NCBI GenBank assembly: GCA_011040545.1
Contig: DQYM01000142.1
Span: 1-9,812, forward strand
Length of the DNA: 9,812 bases
Reading direction: 5' to 3'
From: Candidatus Bathyarchaeota archaeon
GTDB lineage: Archaea; Thermoproteota; Bathyarchaeia; EX4484-135
In this document: positions 1 to 6,543 of the stretch, piece after piece
How positions within the stretch are numbered: position 1 is the first letter of the stretch
Layout: each line of letters begins with the position of its first letter
Notes under the pieces: generated by a model
The model's database searches: none
Told to the model about the DNA's origin: nothing
Seen by the model: the letters and a program-made list of their open reading frames with translations, nothing else
Program-made: the position numbers and the translations under genes

Positions 1-1341
1 GGTAAGTCCCATATAGTGCACGTAAGCGAAGGTCGCTTTGAGTCTAAATCAACAAGGGATAGAGGTCAGGTGCTCGTAGTTGAGCTTAAGGGGCCAGGTG
101 TTTATACCTTTGTGCTACACGCAACTGCCTTCAATGGCACGTTCAACCCAGAGAACATCACGATATATGCCTACTACGCTAGGGCAGAGCTACCTGAGGC
201 CGTGCCTAGCTGGTCGGTTGAGAATGGCTCTGTGATCTATGGCCCACATGCCATGGTGAGCGTCTCATGGAACATAACGCCAGTTGAGGAGCTCCCCGAT
301 ATAATGGCTTATGAGACACAGCTATCCATAATGAAGGGCATATACCTTCGCTTTGAGGGCTCAATAGATCCAGCTGAGGATACCCTTGAGGCTGGCTGGT
401 ATGAGAATGTTGGCCGTTGTGAGGACTACATATATGTATGGCTTAGGAAGGGCATGAAGGTCTACATAGAGGTCGGCTGGATTGGCCCACTAACAGATAT
501 AGATGTATTCTGTTGGCCACCTGGCGTTGAGCAAACATTTGATAATAGCCTGCTTGGGGAGGCAACCGCTACGCTTAACAACCCTGAGAAGGGCACCTTC
601 GTGGCCCCCGTAACTGGCAACTACACGATAGGCATAGATTGGTATGGTGGCCCAGCTAGCGAGCTGCCCGTGCCCTACTACGTTATCGTGAGCACGCTAA
701 GGGGATTTACGATATCAGGGCTAGGTGGCGAGGCTACAATAGATACAAGCATAATGGGCTCAAATGGCACATTCCTACTTAACACCACGCTCCTAACTGG
801 GACGAACGTGGAGTACAAGTCAAACATCACCGTAACTGCCTACAACTTCTTCCCACCATCCGTTGAGATAATATACCCAAGGCCAGGTGATGTGGTAAAC
901 GGCACCGTCCTCATACAGTGGAGGGCAGAGGATCCAAATGTGCCAGATGAGACGCTCACGTTTGACCTCTACGTTAGCTTTGATGGTGGCACTACATGGC
1001 TCCCCCTAGCCTACCAGCTCCAGAGGACAAGCTACGAGTGGGATACACGCCCATCTTCTTGGCGTGGCATTGAGTTCTGCAATGAAACCATGATAAGGGT
1101 AGTGGTCTCAGATGGGAAGGCGGAGAGGGAGGATGTATCTGGCCCCTTCACAGTAGATAACAGGCCACCTGCTCCCCCAGCTGAGGAGAAGCCAGTCCCC
1201 CAGCCCGTGGTCCTCAGGCCAGAGGCGGTAATCGGGATAGGGGCTGCTATTGGGGCTGGTGTAGCTGCTGGGGTAGCCTACGTCATGCTAAAGAGGAAGC
1301 GTGAAGCAGAGCTCACGGTGCCCACGGCTTGGGCGAGCTAG
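1..1341 (+). CDS. C-terminal part of a membrane-anchored, secreted multidomain surface protein (5' end outside window)
   Basis: The reading frame is open from the first base, so the GTG at 16 is probably internal and the gene starts upstream; 446 residues are visible. Numbering from the first visible codon, residues about 138-215 are rich in beta strands and resemble a pre-peptidase C-terminal (PPC) module, including CEDYIYVWLRKG and GNYTIGIDW. Residues about 285-390 form an Ig/fibronectin-like sandwich (PPSVEIIYPRPGDVVNG, then VSFDGGTTW). A Pro-rich linker leads to one hydrophobic helix at about 408-430 and a basic KRKR stop-transfer tail, so the bulk should lie outside the cell. About ten N-glycosylation sequons (NGT, NIT, NYT, NET) support exposure. 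Such stalks often follow a subtilisin-like (S8) protease domain in archaea, but no catalytic domain is visible, so that is a guess. The last 13 bases overlap the ABC ATPase start, suggesting coupled expression. Confidence 0.8.
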   Translation, partial: GKSHIVHVSEGRFESKSTRDRGQVLVVELKGPGVYTFVLHATAFNGTFNPENITIYAYYARAELPEAVPSWSVENGSVIYGPHAMVSVSWNITPVEELPDIMAYETQLSIMKGIYLRFEGSIDPAEDTLEAGWYENVGRCEDYIYVWLRKGMKVYIEVGWIGPLTDIDVFCWPPGVEQTFDNSLLGEATATLNNPEKGTFVAPVTGNYTIGIDWYGGPASELPVPYYVIVSTLRGFTISGLGGEATIDTSIMGSNGTFLLNTTLLTGTNVEYKSNITVTAYNFFPPSVEIIYPRPGDVVNGTVLIQWRAEDPNVPDETLTFDLYVSFDGGTTWLPLAYQLQRTSYEWDTRPSSWRGIEFCNETMIRVVVSDGKAEREDVSGPFTVDNRPPAPPAEEKPVPQPVVLRPEAVIGIGAAIGAGVAAGVAYVMLKRKREAELTVPTAWAS

Positions 1342-2099
1342 TTGAGCTACATGGCGTTGTGAAGAAGTTCGGCAGGGTAGCTGCCCTTAGGGGCGTGTCC
1401 CTGTGCCTTAGGCGAGGTGAGGTAGTAGGCCTCCTAGGCCCAAATGCCAGTGGGAAGACGACGCTCCTGAAGATCATAATGGGCTTCATAAGGCCAGATA
1501 GGGGGGAGGTTAGGGTCCTTGGCCGAGATCCATACCTAGATCCAAGCATTAGGGCCAGGGTAGGCTACGTGCCAGAGGACGTGCTCCTCTACGACTCACT
1601 AACCGTGCGTGAGTTCCTATACTTCATGGGTAGGATGAGGAAGATGGATCCAAGCACCTACATAGATCGTGCTAGGCTGCTTGCTACCCTATTTGAAATT
1701 GAGGATAAAATGGATTGCCTCGTGGGCTCGCTGTCTAAAGGGGATAGGCAGAAGCTAGCCTTGATATCGGCCCTGCTCCACGAGCCAGATGTGCTCATAT
1801 TAGATGAGCCCCTGGCATCACTAGACCTAGTAGCTGCTAGGGTGCTAAAGGAAGTGCTCAGGGAGATCAGGTCCCGTGGTGGGGGCGTAATCATATCAAC
1901 GCACATCCTTAGCCTAGCTGAGGCCATCTGCGATAGGATATACCTCATGAACGAGGGCTTGATCGTAGCTGAGGGCGACCTAAGGAGCATAAAAGAGGTC
2001 GTGGGAGCAGATGAGGATCTTGAGGAGGTCCTGCTGAAGCTTACGAAGAAGGATGAGGTCCTAGAGGCCCTGATAAGGATACTCAAGGAGGAGTTCTAA
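1329..2099 (+). CDS. ABC transporter ATP-binding protein (ABC-2 exporter type)
   Basis: A 256-residue nucleotide-binding subunit that hydrolyses ATP on the cytoplasmic face to drive the permease encoded next. Motifs in order: Walker A GPNASGKTT (37-45); a Q-loop region GYVPED in which Glu stands where Gln is usual, as in many ABC-2 ATPases; signature LSKGDRQK (135-142), a variant of LSGGQ; Walker B VLILDE (155-160); D-loop SLD (164-166); switch His192. The C-terminus has a helical extension rich in Glu and Lys. The start is TTG at 1329: it gives the family's normal N-terminus (ELVELHGVVKKFG) and has GGTG at 1317-1320, 8 nt upstream. The start lies inside the end of the surface-protein gene, and the stop overlaps the permease ATG (TAATG). 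The substrate cannot be read from the sequence. Confidence 0.95.
   Translation: MGELVELHGVVKKFGRVAALRGVSLCLRRGEVVGLLGPNASGKTTLLKIIMGFIRPDRGEVRVLGRDPYLDPSIRARVGYVPEDVLLYDSLTVREFLYFMGRMRKMDPSTYIDRARLLATLFEIEDKMDCLVGSLSKGDRQKLALISALLHEPDVLILDEPLASLDLVAARVLKEVLREIRSRGGGVIISTHILSLAEAICDRIYLMNEGLIVAEGDLRSIKEVVGADEDLEEVLLKLTKKDEVLEALIRILKEEF
2087..2091 (+). promoter_or_regulatory. Shine-Dalgarno of the permease gene
   Basis: GGAGG lies inside the last codons of the ATPase gene, 7 nt before the ATG at 2099. It fixes the permease start within the TAATG overlap and supports translational coupling of the two subunits. Confidence 0.7.
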
Positions 2100-3679
2100 T
2101 GGAGTGGGGTGAGGCCCTTCGCATTGCCCGCTTGCTTGAGCGTGAGGTCATATATGGTACCTATAGGGGCTCAGATCCATCGCTTGATGAACCTAAGCTA
2201 GCGAGGCTAGTTACCTGGAATAGGGCCTTAGGCATAGCTGAGGGCTTCGCCTCGCTAGTACTGCTCCTCCTAATGGTCGGTGCCCCCGTCCTGCTGGCCA
2301 GCCCCTGGGAGCTCATGGCCACCACCATAGCATCTACCATGCTCTACAACGTGCTGATGTTCATCTCCGTGCTGATGGCTAGCTCAACATCAGCCCTATC
2401 GCTCCAGGCATCGGGCTCCATCAAGGTCCTTGCCCAACTGCCCCTGGGCAGGGAGGACATAGGCAGGGTAGTCCTCGCTAAGCTCCTACGCTCCCTAGCT
2501 CCCGTGCTGCTTGTCCCCATCATATACGGGGCCATCGTCGCTGAGAAGCTCTGGCTCCCCCAGGCCTTCCCCCTAGTGGCCCTCTACGGCTACGTAGATG
2601 TGCTCCTCGCTCTAGCAGCCTCCCTAGCCCTATCAAGTGCCTTAAGCAGGAGGATGGGGGTTACCAAGGGCCTTAGGAGCAAGTTAGCAAGGGCCTTCTG
2701 GAGCAGCCTCTACTTCACGGCCATGTTCTCCATAGGCCTGCTCTACCAGCTCTACCTCTGCTCAGGGAAGGTGCTTGAGCTAATTAAAGGGGCCATCCCA
2801 ATGCTGCCAAGCACCACGGGCTTCATATACCCCTTCTCCGCCACGGACTGCATAAGCTTATCGGCTTATCCCTTGGGCTTCTTCCTTTCCCTGCTCTGTT
2901 GCCTAGCTTACCTAATGTCCTCCATCTTGATCCTTAGGAAGGCAATTAAAGGCTATGTTAATACTGCCCTAGAAGGGTCTTCTGAAGCTGAGTTGGGTAA
3001 AGGCCTTAGGAAGCCAAGGTTCTGGACACGCTGCCTCCCCCTCAACATAGCTATTAAGGACCTAAAGATTGCCGTTCGGGACCCGAGGACCTCCTACATC
3101 ATGGTCTTACCCCTATTCTCCCTCATCAGCTTCATTCCAGCCCTCTTGAACGCTAGTGGACTTGAGGAGCTAAGGGAGGTCGCCTACCTCACCTGCATGA
3201 CGCTCCTGGGCACTGGCTGCATCCTCTCGGCCCTCGTCCCATACCAGCTCATGGAGCATGAGGGCGGGAGGCTCTGGCTCCTGTTCTCAACCGACCTCCA
3301 CAGGAGGGAGCTAGCACTAGGCAAATCACTGGCGACAGCCATAGCTTATGCCTTATACGCCTTCCCAGTGGCCCTTGCCTGTTCAGCGGCCCTAGGGGAC
3401 CTCAGGCTAGTTGCCTATGCTACCTCAGGCACCATGCTGTGCCTCACGGCCTCCCTCATGTCGGCCATGCTACTGGCCTCAGGGGCCTCAGTTGATACTA
3501 GGTCCTTCCATATTTCCTTGCTAAAGAGCCTATGCCTGATCGTGCTATCGGCTGTGCTCTCAATACCGATCCTCGGCCCCTTAGCTGGTCTAGGCGAGGA
3601 CGTGGTGGCATCGCTTGCGGTATCTGCCCTAGAGCTATGCCTCGTGCTTGCCCTCAACTGGGCCATGCTGGGTAGATAG
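2099..3679 (+). CDS. ABC-2-type transporter permease, 12 predicted membrane helices
   Basis: A 526-residue integral membrane protein, partner of the ATPase it overlaps by one base. Hydrophobic segments lie at about 45-67, 74-95, 132-150, 156-183, 200-220, 258-280, 332-350, 362-381, 412-431, 436-461, 476-498 and 503-523, with a soluble N-terminal stretch of about 40 residues and a hydrophilic linker at about 281-330. The two halves look like a duplication: LAQLPLGREDIGRVVLAK (111-128) in the first half corresponds to LLFSTDLHRRELALGK (394-409) in the second. Both match the amphipathic coupling segment that precedes a membrane helix in ABC-2 permeases. The linker end KDLKIAVRDPR (320-330) is also typical of the second half of such proteins. 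The cargo is unknown: the position suggests export or maturation of surface material, or resistance, rather than nutrient uptake. No solute-binding protein is present. Confidence 0.85.
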   Translation: MEWGEALRIARLLEREVIYGTYRGSDPSLDEPKLARLVTWNRALGIAEGFASLVLLLLMVGAPVLLASPWELMATTIASTMLYNVLMFISVLMASSTSALSLQASGSIKVLAQLPLGREDIGRVVLAKLLRSLAPVLLVPIIYGAIVAEKLWLPQAFPLVALYGYVDVLLALAASLALSSALSRRMGVTKGLRSKLARAFWSSLYFTAMFSIGLLYQLYLCSGKVLELIKGAIPMLPSTTGFIYPFSATDCISLSAYPLGFFLSLLCCLAYLMSSILILRKAIKGYVNTALEGSSEAELGKGLRKPRFWTRCLPLNIAIKDLKIAVRDPRTSYIMVLPLFSLISFIPALLNASGLEELREVAYLTCMTLLGTGCILSALVPYQLMEHEGGRLWLLFSTDLHRRELALGKSLATAIAYALYAFPVALACSAALGDLRLVAYATSGTMLCLTASLMSAMLLASGASVDTRSFHISLLKSLCLIVLSAVLSIPILGPLAGLGEDVVASLAVSALELCLVLALNWAMLGR

Positions 3680-3686
3680 GGGCTGG

Positions 3687-3701
3687 CGAAAGGCTTAAAT
3701 A
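3687..3701 (+). promoter_or_regulatory. Archaeal promoter (BRE + TATA box) of the ECF S-component/DUF4430 unit
   Basis: A purine-rich BRE-like element (CGAAAGG, 3687-3693) precedes the TATA-like box CTTAAATA (3694-3701). Transcription would start about 24-30 nt downstream of the box centre, at about 3722-3729. This coincides with the ATG at 3729, so the transcript is probably leaderless or nearly so. No Shine-Dalgarno sequence precedes that ATG, which agrees. Confidence 0.65.
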
Positions 3702-3725
3702 GCTGGATGGATAATCCATCCAGCT
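3701..3725. promoter_or_regulatory. Perfect 25-bp palindrome, probable operator
   Basis: The left arm AGCTGGATGGA (3701-3711), a TAA spacer (3712-3714) and the right arm TCCATCCAGCT (3715-3725) are exact inverted complements. The site begins at the last base of the TATA box and ends 3 nt before the start codon, covering the zone where RNA polymerase begins transcription. A dimeric repressor bound here would block initiation. No T-run follows, so a terminator for the upstream permease is less likely. The regulator is not encoded in the window. Confidence 0.7.
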
Positions 3726-3728
3726 GCC

Positions 3729-4322
3729 ATGAGGGGGCGGAGCCAGGAGGCATGTGCCATAGCCATGATGACGGCTGCCTGCCTAGCTACGAACTACGCC
3801 CTAATCGGCCTACCAAATGTCAAGCTCATGGACTTCTTGGTCTTCGCATCTGGATTCCTCTTCGGCTCCTGGCCTGGAGCCCTAGTTGGAGCTCTAACAT
3901 GGCTTATATATGGGTTCCTGAACCCATATGGCTTTAGCCTTCCAATATACATAGCTACTGCGACCTCAGAAACCATCTACGGCATTGTTGGTGGCCTTAT
4001 GGGCAAGTCAGGTGCCTTAAGCGAGGAAAGGAGCTTAGCACGCTCTACCTACCTCATGGCTGCCCTTGGCTTCCTGCTCACGGCCACATACGACCTCATT
4101 ACGAACATAGCCTTCTCCCTAGCCTACGGTATCCCCTTAGCCCTCGCTCTAGCCTCTGGTGCTGTTCTAGCGCTTATCCACGAGGTTAGCAATGCCGTCA
4201 TTTTCGCTGCCTGCACCCCAGCTCTCTTAAAGCTCCCCCGCCTCCTCGGCCTGCCCCCTCATGGTGGTAGAGCCATCAGCAAGGGGGATGATATTGATGA
4301 AGGGAAGGTGGGTTTGGATTAG
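3729..4322 (+). CDS. ECF-type transporter substrate-binding (S) component
   Basis: A 197-residue, very hydrophobic protein with about six membrane segments (roughly 8-26, 33-47, 49-63, 71-92, 106-129, 135-168) and a short charged tail. It carries the pattern of archaeal and bacterial ECF S components: a small-residue-rich first helix (ACAIAMMTAACLATNYA), then LPNVKLMDFLVFASGFLFG, a Gly/Ala helix, LNPYG, YDLITNIAFSLAYG (121-134) and HEVSNAVIF (151-159). S components bind a vitamin or metal-chelate substrate in the membrane and work with a shared energising module (EcfA ATPases and EcfT), none of which is encoded here. ATG 3729 is chosen because the promoter sits just upstream and the first helix begins at once. 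The next gene overlaps it by 26 bases and encodes a DUF4430 protein, which favours a corrinoid-like substrate. Substrate specificity is inferred, not seen. Confidence 0.8.
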   Translation: MRGRSQEACAIAMMTAACLATNYALIGLPNVKLMDFLVFASGFLFGSWPGALVGALTWLIYGFLNPYGFSLPIYIATATSETIYGIVGGLMGKSGALSEERSLARSTYLMAALGFLLTATYDLITNIAFSLAYGIPLALALASGAVLALIHEVSNAVIFAACTPALLKLPRLLGLPPHGGRAISKGDDIDEGKVGLD

Positions 4323-4800
4323 CCTTGGCCTTGCCTGCTGGGCTATAGCTGCCTCCCTCTTGGCCTGCTACTTCTGGTACTCCTACGAGCTCTACAGGGG
4401 CCTCTACGAGAGGGCCATGGGGCAGCTTGAGCGACTAACCGTCTTCGTGAACATACTGATAGACTACGGGAACGGCACGAGGACCTGGTTCAACAACACC
4501 CGTGTATCAGCTGGCTCTACCGTCTTTGATGCTACGTGCATGGTTGCAGAGGTAGAGTACATGGCCTACGAGGGGCCAGATTGGGTTGGCTACCCAAATA
4601 ACACGGCCTACTTGGTCGTTAGCATAAACGGCCTCCGCAACAACCAAACCCACGCTTGGTTCTGGTGGTTCTGGGACGCAAGGGCTGGCTGGGTCCTAGC
4701 CCCCTATGGCTCAAACCACGTTAATGCAACCGTAGTTGATGGTGGCACCTACGCCTGGGCCTTCAGGAGCTTCGCCACCTGGCCTCCACCGCCACCTTAG
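4297..4800 (+). CDS. Membrane-anchored extracellular DUF4430 (transcobalamin C-terminal-like) domain protein
   Basis: A 167-residue protein with an N-terminal signal anchor (about 6-27, after MKGRW) and one outward-facing domain at 47-156. The domain shows the DUF4430 pattern: hydrophobic strand then DYGNGT (57-61), VFDAT (76-80), SINGL (109-113), an aromatic block WFWWFW (121-126) and VVDGGTYAWAF (146-156). The family is related to the C-terminal beta domain of transcobalamin and intrinsic factor. Five sequons (NGT, NNT twice, NQT, NAT) and the ending WPPPPP fit a surface location. ATG 4297 is preferred because it places MKGRW directly before the anchor and has GGGGATGAT at 4284-4292; ATG 4288 and ATG 4261 are in-frame alternatives. 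The gene overlaps the S-component gene, so the two are very likely co-translated and may act together, the domain capturing substrate outside the membrane. Ligand binding itself is inferred. Confidence 0.8.
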   Translation: MKGRWVWISLGLACWAIAASLLACYFWYSYELYRGLYERAMGQLERLTVFVNILIDYGNGTRTWFNNTRVSAGSTVFDATCMVAEVEYMAYEGPDWVGYPNNTAYLVVSINGLRNNQTHAWFWWFWDARAGWVLAPYGSNHVNATVVDGGTYAWAFRSFATWPPPPP

Positions 4801-4806
4801 TGGCTT

Positions 4807-4834
4807 AGCCGCTAAGTTAATTAGTGGCTTTTTT
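4807..4834 (+). terminator. Hairpin plus T-run after the DUF4430 gene
   Basis: AGCCGCTAA (4807-4815) pairs with TTAGTGGCT (4821-4829) as a 9-bp stem with one G:U pair and a 5-nt loop, followed by six T residues (4829-4834). It lies 6 nt after the DUF4430 stop and resembles an intrinsic terminator; in archaea the T-run alone can act. The AT-rich loop region could also hold the promoter of the next gene. Confidence 0.6.
4814..4824 (+). promoter_or_regulatory. Possible TATA element of the proteasome beta gene
   Basis: AAGTTAATTAG is the only AT-rich TATA-like stretch between the DUF4430 and proteasome genes. A start site about 25 nt downstream would fall near 4845, giving a leader that includes the Shine-Dalgarno sequences for TTG 4862 or ATG 4889. 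It overlaps the terminator hairpin, so the assignment is weak. Confidence 0.3.
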
Positions 4835-4888
4835 CCCTCAAGCAGAGGTGAGGCGAGGGGCTTGGAGCTTCAGAGGGAGATATTCTAC

Positions 4889-5473
4889 ATGCCTGGCGCA
4901 ACTACCGTTGGCTTAGTCTGCTCCGATGGCGTAGTGCTAGCTGCTGAGAAGCGTGTTTCCTATGGCTATTACGTGCTCAGCAAGGCGGGGAAGAAGGTAT
5001 TTAAGATAACGGACCGAATAGGGGCTGCTTGTGCTGGCATGGTAGCTGACATGCAGATACTCGTTAGGCATGTAGGGGCCTACGCAAGGCTCTACGAGTA
5101 CGAGGTCGGTAGGCCAATGCCAGTTAGGTCGGCTGCTAAGCTCATGTCAAACATACTATTCAACCAGAGGTTATTCCCGCTCCTAACGCAGACCATAGTA
5201 GGTGGCATAGATGATGAGGGGCCCGTCCTATACGTGCTAGATCCACTTGGCTCTATCGTGCCAGATAAGTATGCTGCAGTTGGCTCTGGTGCTGAGATAG
5301 CAGTTGGCGTCCTTGAGGCTGAGTACAAGGATGGCCTCCCCATCTCAGATGGCCGTGAGCTAGCCCTCAAGGCCATTAGGTCAGCTATAAGCCGTGATGC
5401 CATAAGTGGCGATGGCGTTGATATGCTATTGATAACGCCAGAGGGGACTAAGGAAGAGAGCATTAAGTTCTAG
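4889..5473 (+). CDS. psmB: Proteasome beta subunit, non-catalytic type (Thr1 replaced by Ala)
   Basis: Building block of the beta rings of the archaeal 20S proteasome (Ntn-hydrolase fold), 194 residues from this start. The normal processing site G-T-T-T-V-G reads PGATTVG here, so the residue that would be the catalytic nucleophile Thr1 is Ala. Counting that Ala as 1, other active-site residues remain: Glu17 (AAEKR), Lys33 (GKK), Ser130 (GSG), Asp167 and Ser170 (RDAISG). Stretches such as RVSYGYYVLSKAGKKV resemble the non-catalytic crenarchaeal beta subunit, which pairs with an active paralogue. ATG 4889 has GAGGGAGAT at 4873-4881, 7 nt upstream. TTG 4862 with GAGGTGAG at 4845-4852 is an equally plausible start and would add 9 residues. 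TYW1 follows after 20 nt, probably in the same transcript. The family call is certain; lack of activity is inferred from the missing Thr. Confidence 0.92.
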   Translation: MPGATTVGLVCSDGVVLAAEKRVSYGYYVLSKAGKKVFKITDRIGAACAGMVADMQILVRHVGAYARLYEYEVGRPMPVRSAAKLMSNILFNQRLFPLLTQTIVGGIDDEGPVLYVLDPLGSIVPDKYAAVGSGAEIAVGVLEAEYKDGLPISDGRELALKAIRSAISRDAISGDGVDMLLITPEGTKEESIKF

Positions 5474-5493
5474 GCAGGGGTGGTAGCTAGGCC

Positions 5494-6498
5494 TTGGCCC
5501 AGCGCCAGGTTAAGGCCCTAATGCCAGGTATCCCAGAAGAGCTCATTCGGTTATTGAGGAAGCAGGGATATCATTTGGTTGGTCGCCACTCAGCTGTTAA
5601 GAGGTGCCACTGGCTGTACGCAAGCCTTACATCTGGTCGCTTCTGCTACAAGCAGCGATTCTACGGCATAGCATCCCATAGGTGCGTACAGATGACGCCT
5701 GCCCTCTTCTACTGCACTCAACGCTGCCTCTTCTGCTGGCGTGTCCAATCTGGCGACCAGGGCCTAAGCTGGGCTGAAACCAAGATGCCAGAATGGGATG
5801 ACCCAGAGCTAATCGTAGAGGGCTCAATAAGGGCTCAGAGGCAGATACTAAGTGGCTACAAGGCCAACCCAAAGGTAGAGCCAAGGAAGCTAGAGGAGGC
5901 CCTACACCCAAGGCACGCAGCCATAAGCCTGGCAGGTGAGCCAACGCTCTACCCAGAGCTAGGTGCCCTGATAGCAGAATACCATAGGCGTGGCTTCACG
6001 ACCTTCTTGGTAACAAATGGCACCCTACCAGAGAGGCTAGCAAGCCTTGATGAGGAGCCAACCCAGCTCTACGTATCCCTTGTAGCACCAAACGAGCGTA
6101 TATACAAGGCCCTCTGCAGGCCCCAGCTACCAGGCCTATGGGATAAGCTCATGGAAACGCTTGAGCTCCTGCCAAGCCTCTCCTGCCGTAAGGTGATAAG
6201 GATAACCCTCGTTAAGGGCTGGAACATGTGCGATGAGCCCTCATATGCTCGCCTAATAGAGAAAGCAGAACCTGACTTCGTTGAGCCAAAGGCCTTCATG
6301 TGGATTGGCTTCTCAAGGCTGAGAGGCCTAAAGTACGAGAACATGCCAAAGCACAATGAGGTAAGGGCATTTGCAGAGAGACTAGCATCAGAACTTGGCT
6401 ATAACGTAGTAGATGAGAGCATACCCTCACGGGTAGTCCTAATAAGTCGCTATGAGAAACGCTGGCCAATAGGTAAGCCAAGGCCATCTACATCCTGA
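5494..6498 (+). CDS. taw1: tRNA 4-demethylwyosine synthase TYW1 (archaeal Taw1), radical SAM
   Basis: Cytoplasmic enzyme that condenses pyruvate carbons with N1-methylguanosine-37 of tRNA-Phe to form the tricyclic 4-demethylwyosine, the first ring-forming step of wyosine synthesis. The 334-residue protein has the radical SAM cluster motif CTQRCLFC (Cys74, 78, 81) and an N-terminal auxiliary cluster set Cys38, Cys51, Cys64 spaced C-X12-C-X12-C, as in archaeal TYW1. Lys53, two residues after Cys51, matches by spacing the lysine proposed to hold pyruvate. SLAGEPTLYPEL (145-156) is the SAM-binding GEP region, and FLVTNGT (171-177) and KAFMWIGFSRLRG (266-278) are further family blocks. The TTG at 5494 has AGGGGTGGT at 5476-5484, 9 nt upstream; ATG 5521 is a less supported alternative. 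It lies 20 nt after the proteasome gene with no evident promoter between. No FMN-binding flavodoxin domain is present, as usual in archaea. Confidence 0.95.
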   Translation: MAQRQVKALMPGIPEELIRLLRKQGYHLVGRHSAVKRCHWLYASLTSGRFCYKQRFYGIASHRCVQMTPALFYCTQRCLFCWRVQSGDQGLSWAETKMPEWDDPELIVEGSIRAQRQILSGYKANPKVEPRKLEEALHPRHAAISLAGEPTLYPELGALIAEYHRRGFTTFLVTNGTLPERLASLDEEPTQLYVSLVAPNERIYKALCRPQLPGLWDKLMETLELLPSLSCRKVIRITLVKGWNMCDEPSYARLIEKAEPDFVEPKAFMWIGFSRLRGLKYENMPKHNEVRAFAERLASELGYNVVDESIPSRVVLISRYEKRWPIGKPRPSTS

Positions 6499-6543
6499 GG
6501 CCCCTAGGGTCGTAGAGGGGCTTAGTAAGGCTGGTCAATAGCC

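Noticed and set aside
1658..2086. Minus-strand open frame of 142 codons
   Set aside because: It is antisense to the ABC ATPase signature and Walker B region; Ser/Arg-rich, no recognisable domain.
1329..3679. ABC pair as the energising module of the ECF S component
   Set aside because: The ATPase and 12-helix permease show ABC-2 coupling segments and no EcfT signature, and a separate promoter starts the S-component unit.
3701..3725. Palindrome as an intrinsic terminator of the ABC permease gene
   Set aside because: No T-run follows, and the site sits between a TATA box and a start codon, which suits an operator better.
3707..3937. Plus-strand frame starting inside the palindrome
   Set aside because: It overlaps the S-component gene in another frame, lacks membrane helices or family motifs, and starts upstream of the expected transcript start.
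4736..4888. N-terminal extension of the proteasome subunit to ATG 4736
   Set aside because: It would overlap the DUF4430 gene by 65 nt, cross the terminator hairpin, and add a Pro/Ser-rich leader unlike any beta-subunit propeptide; two good Shine-Dalgarno-supported starts lie downstream.
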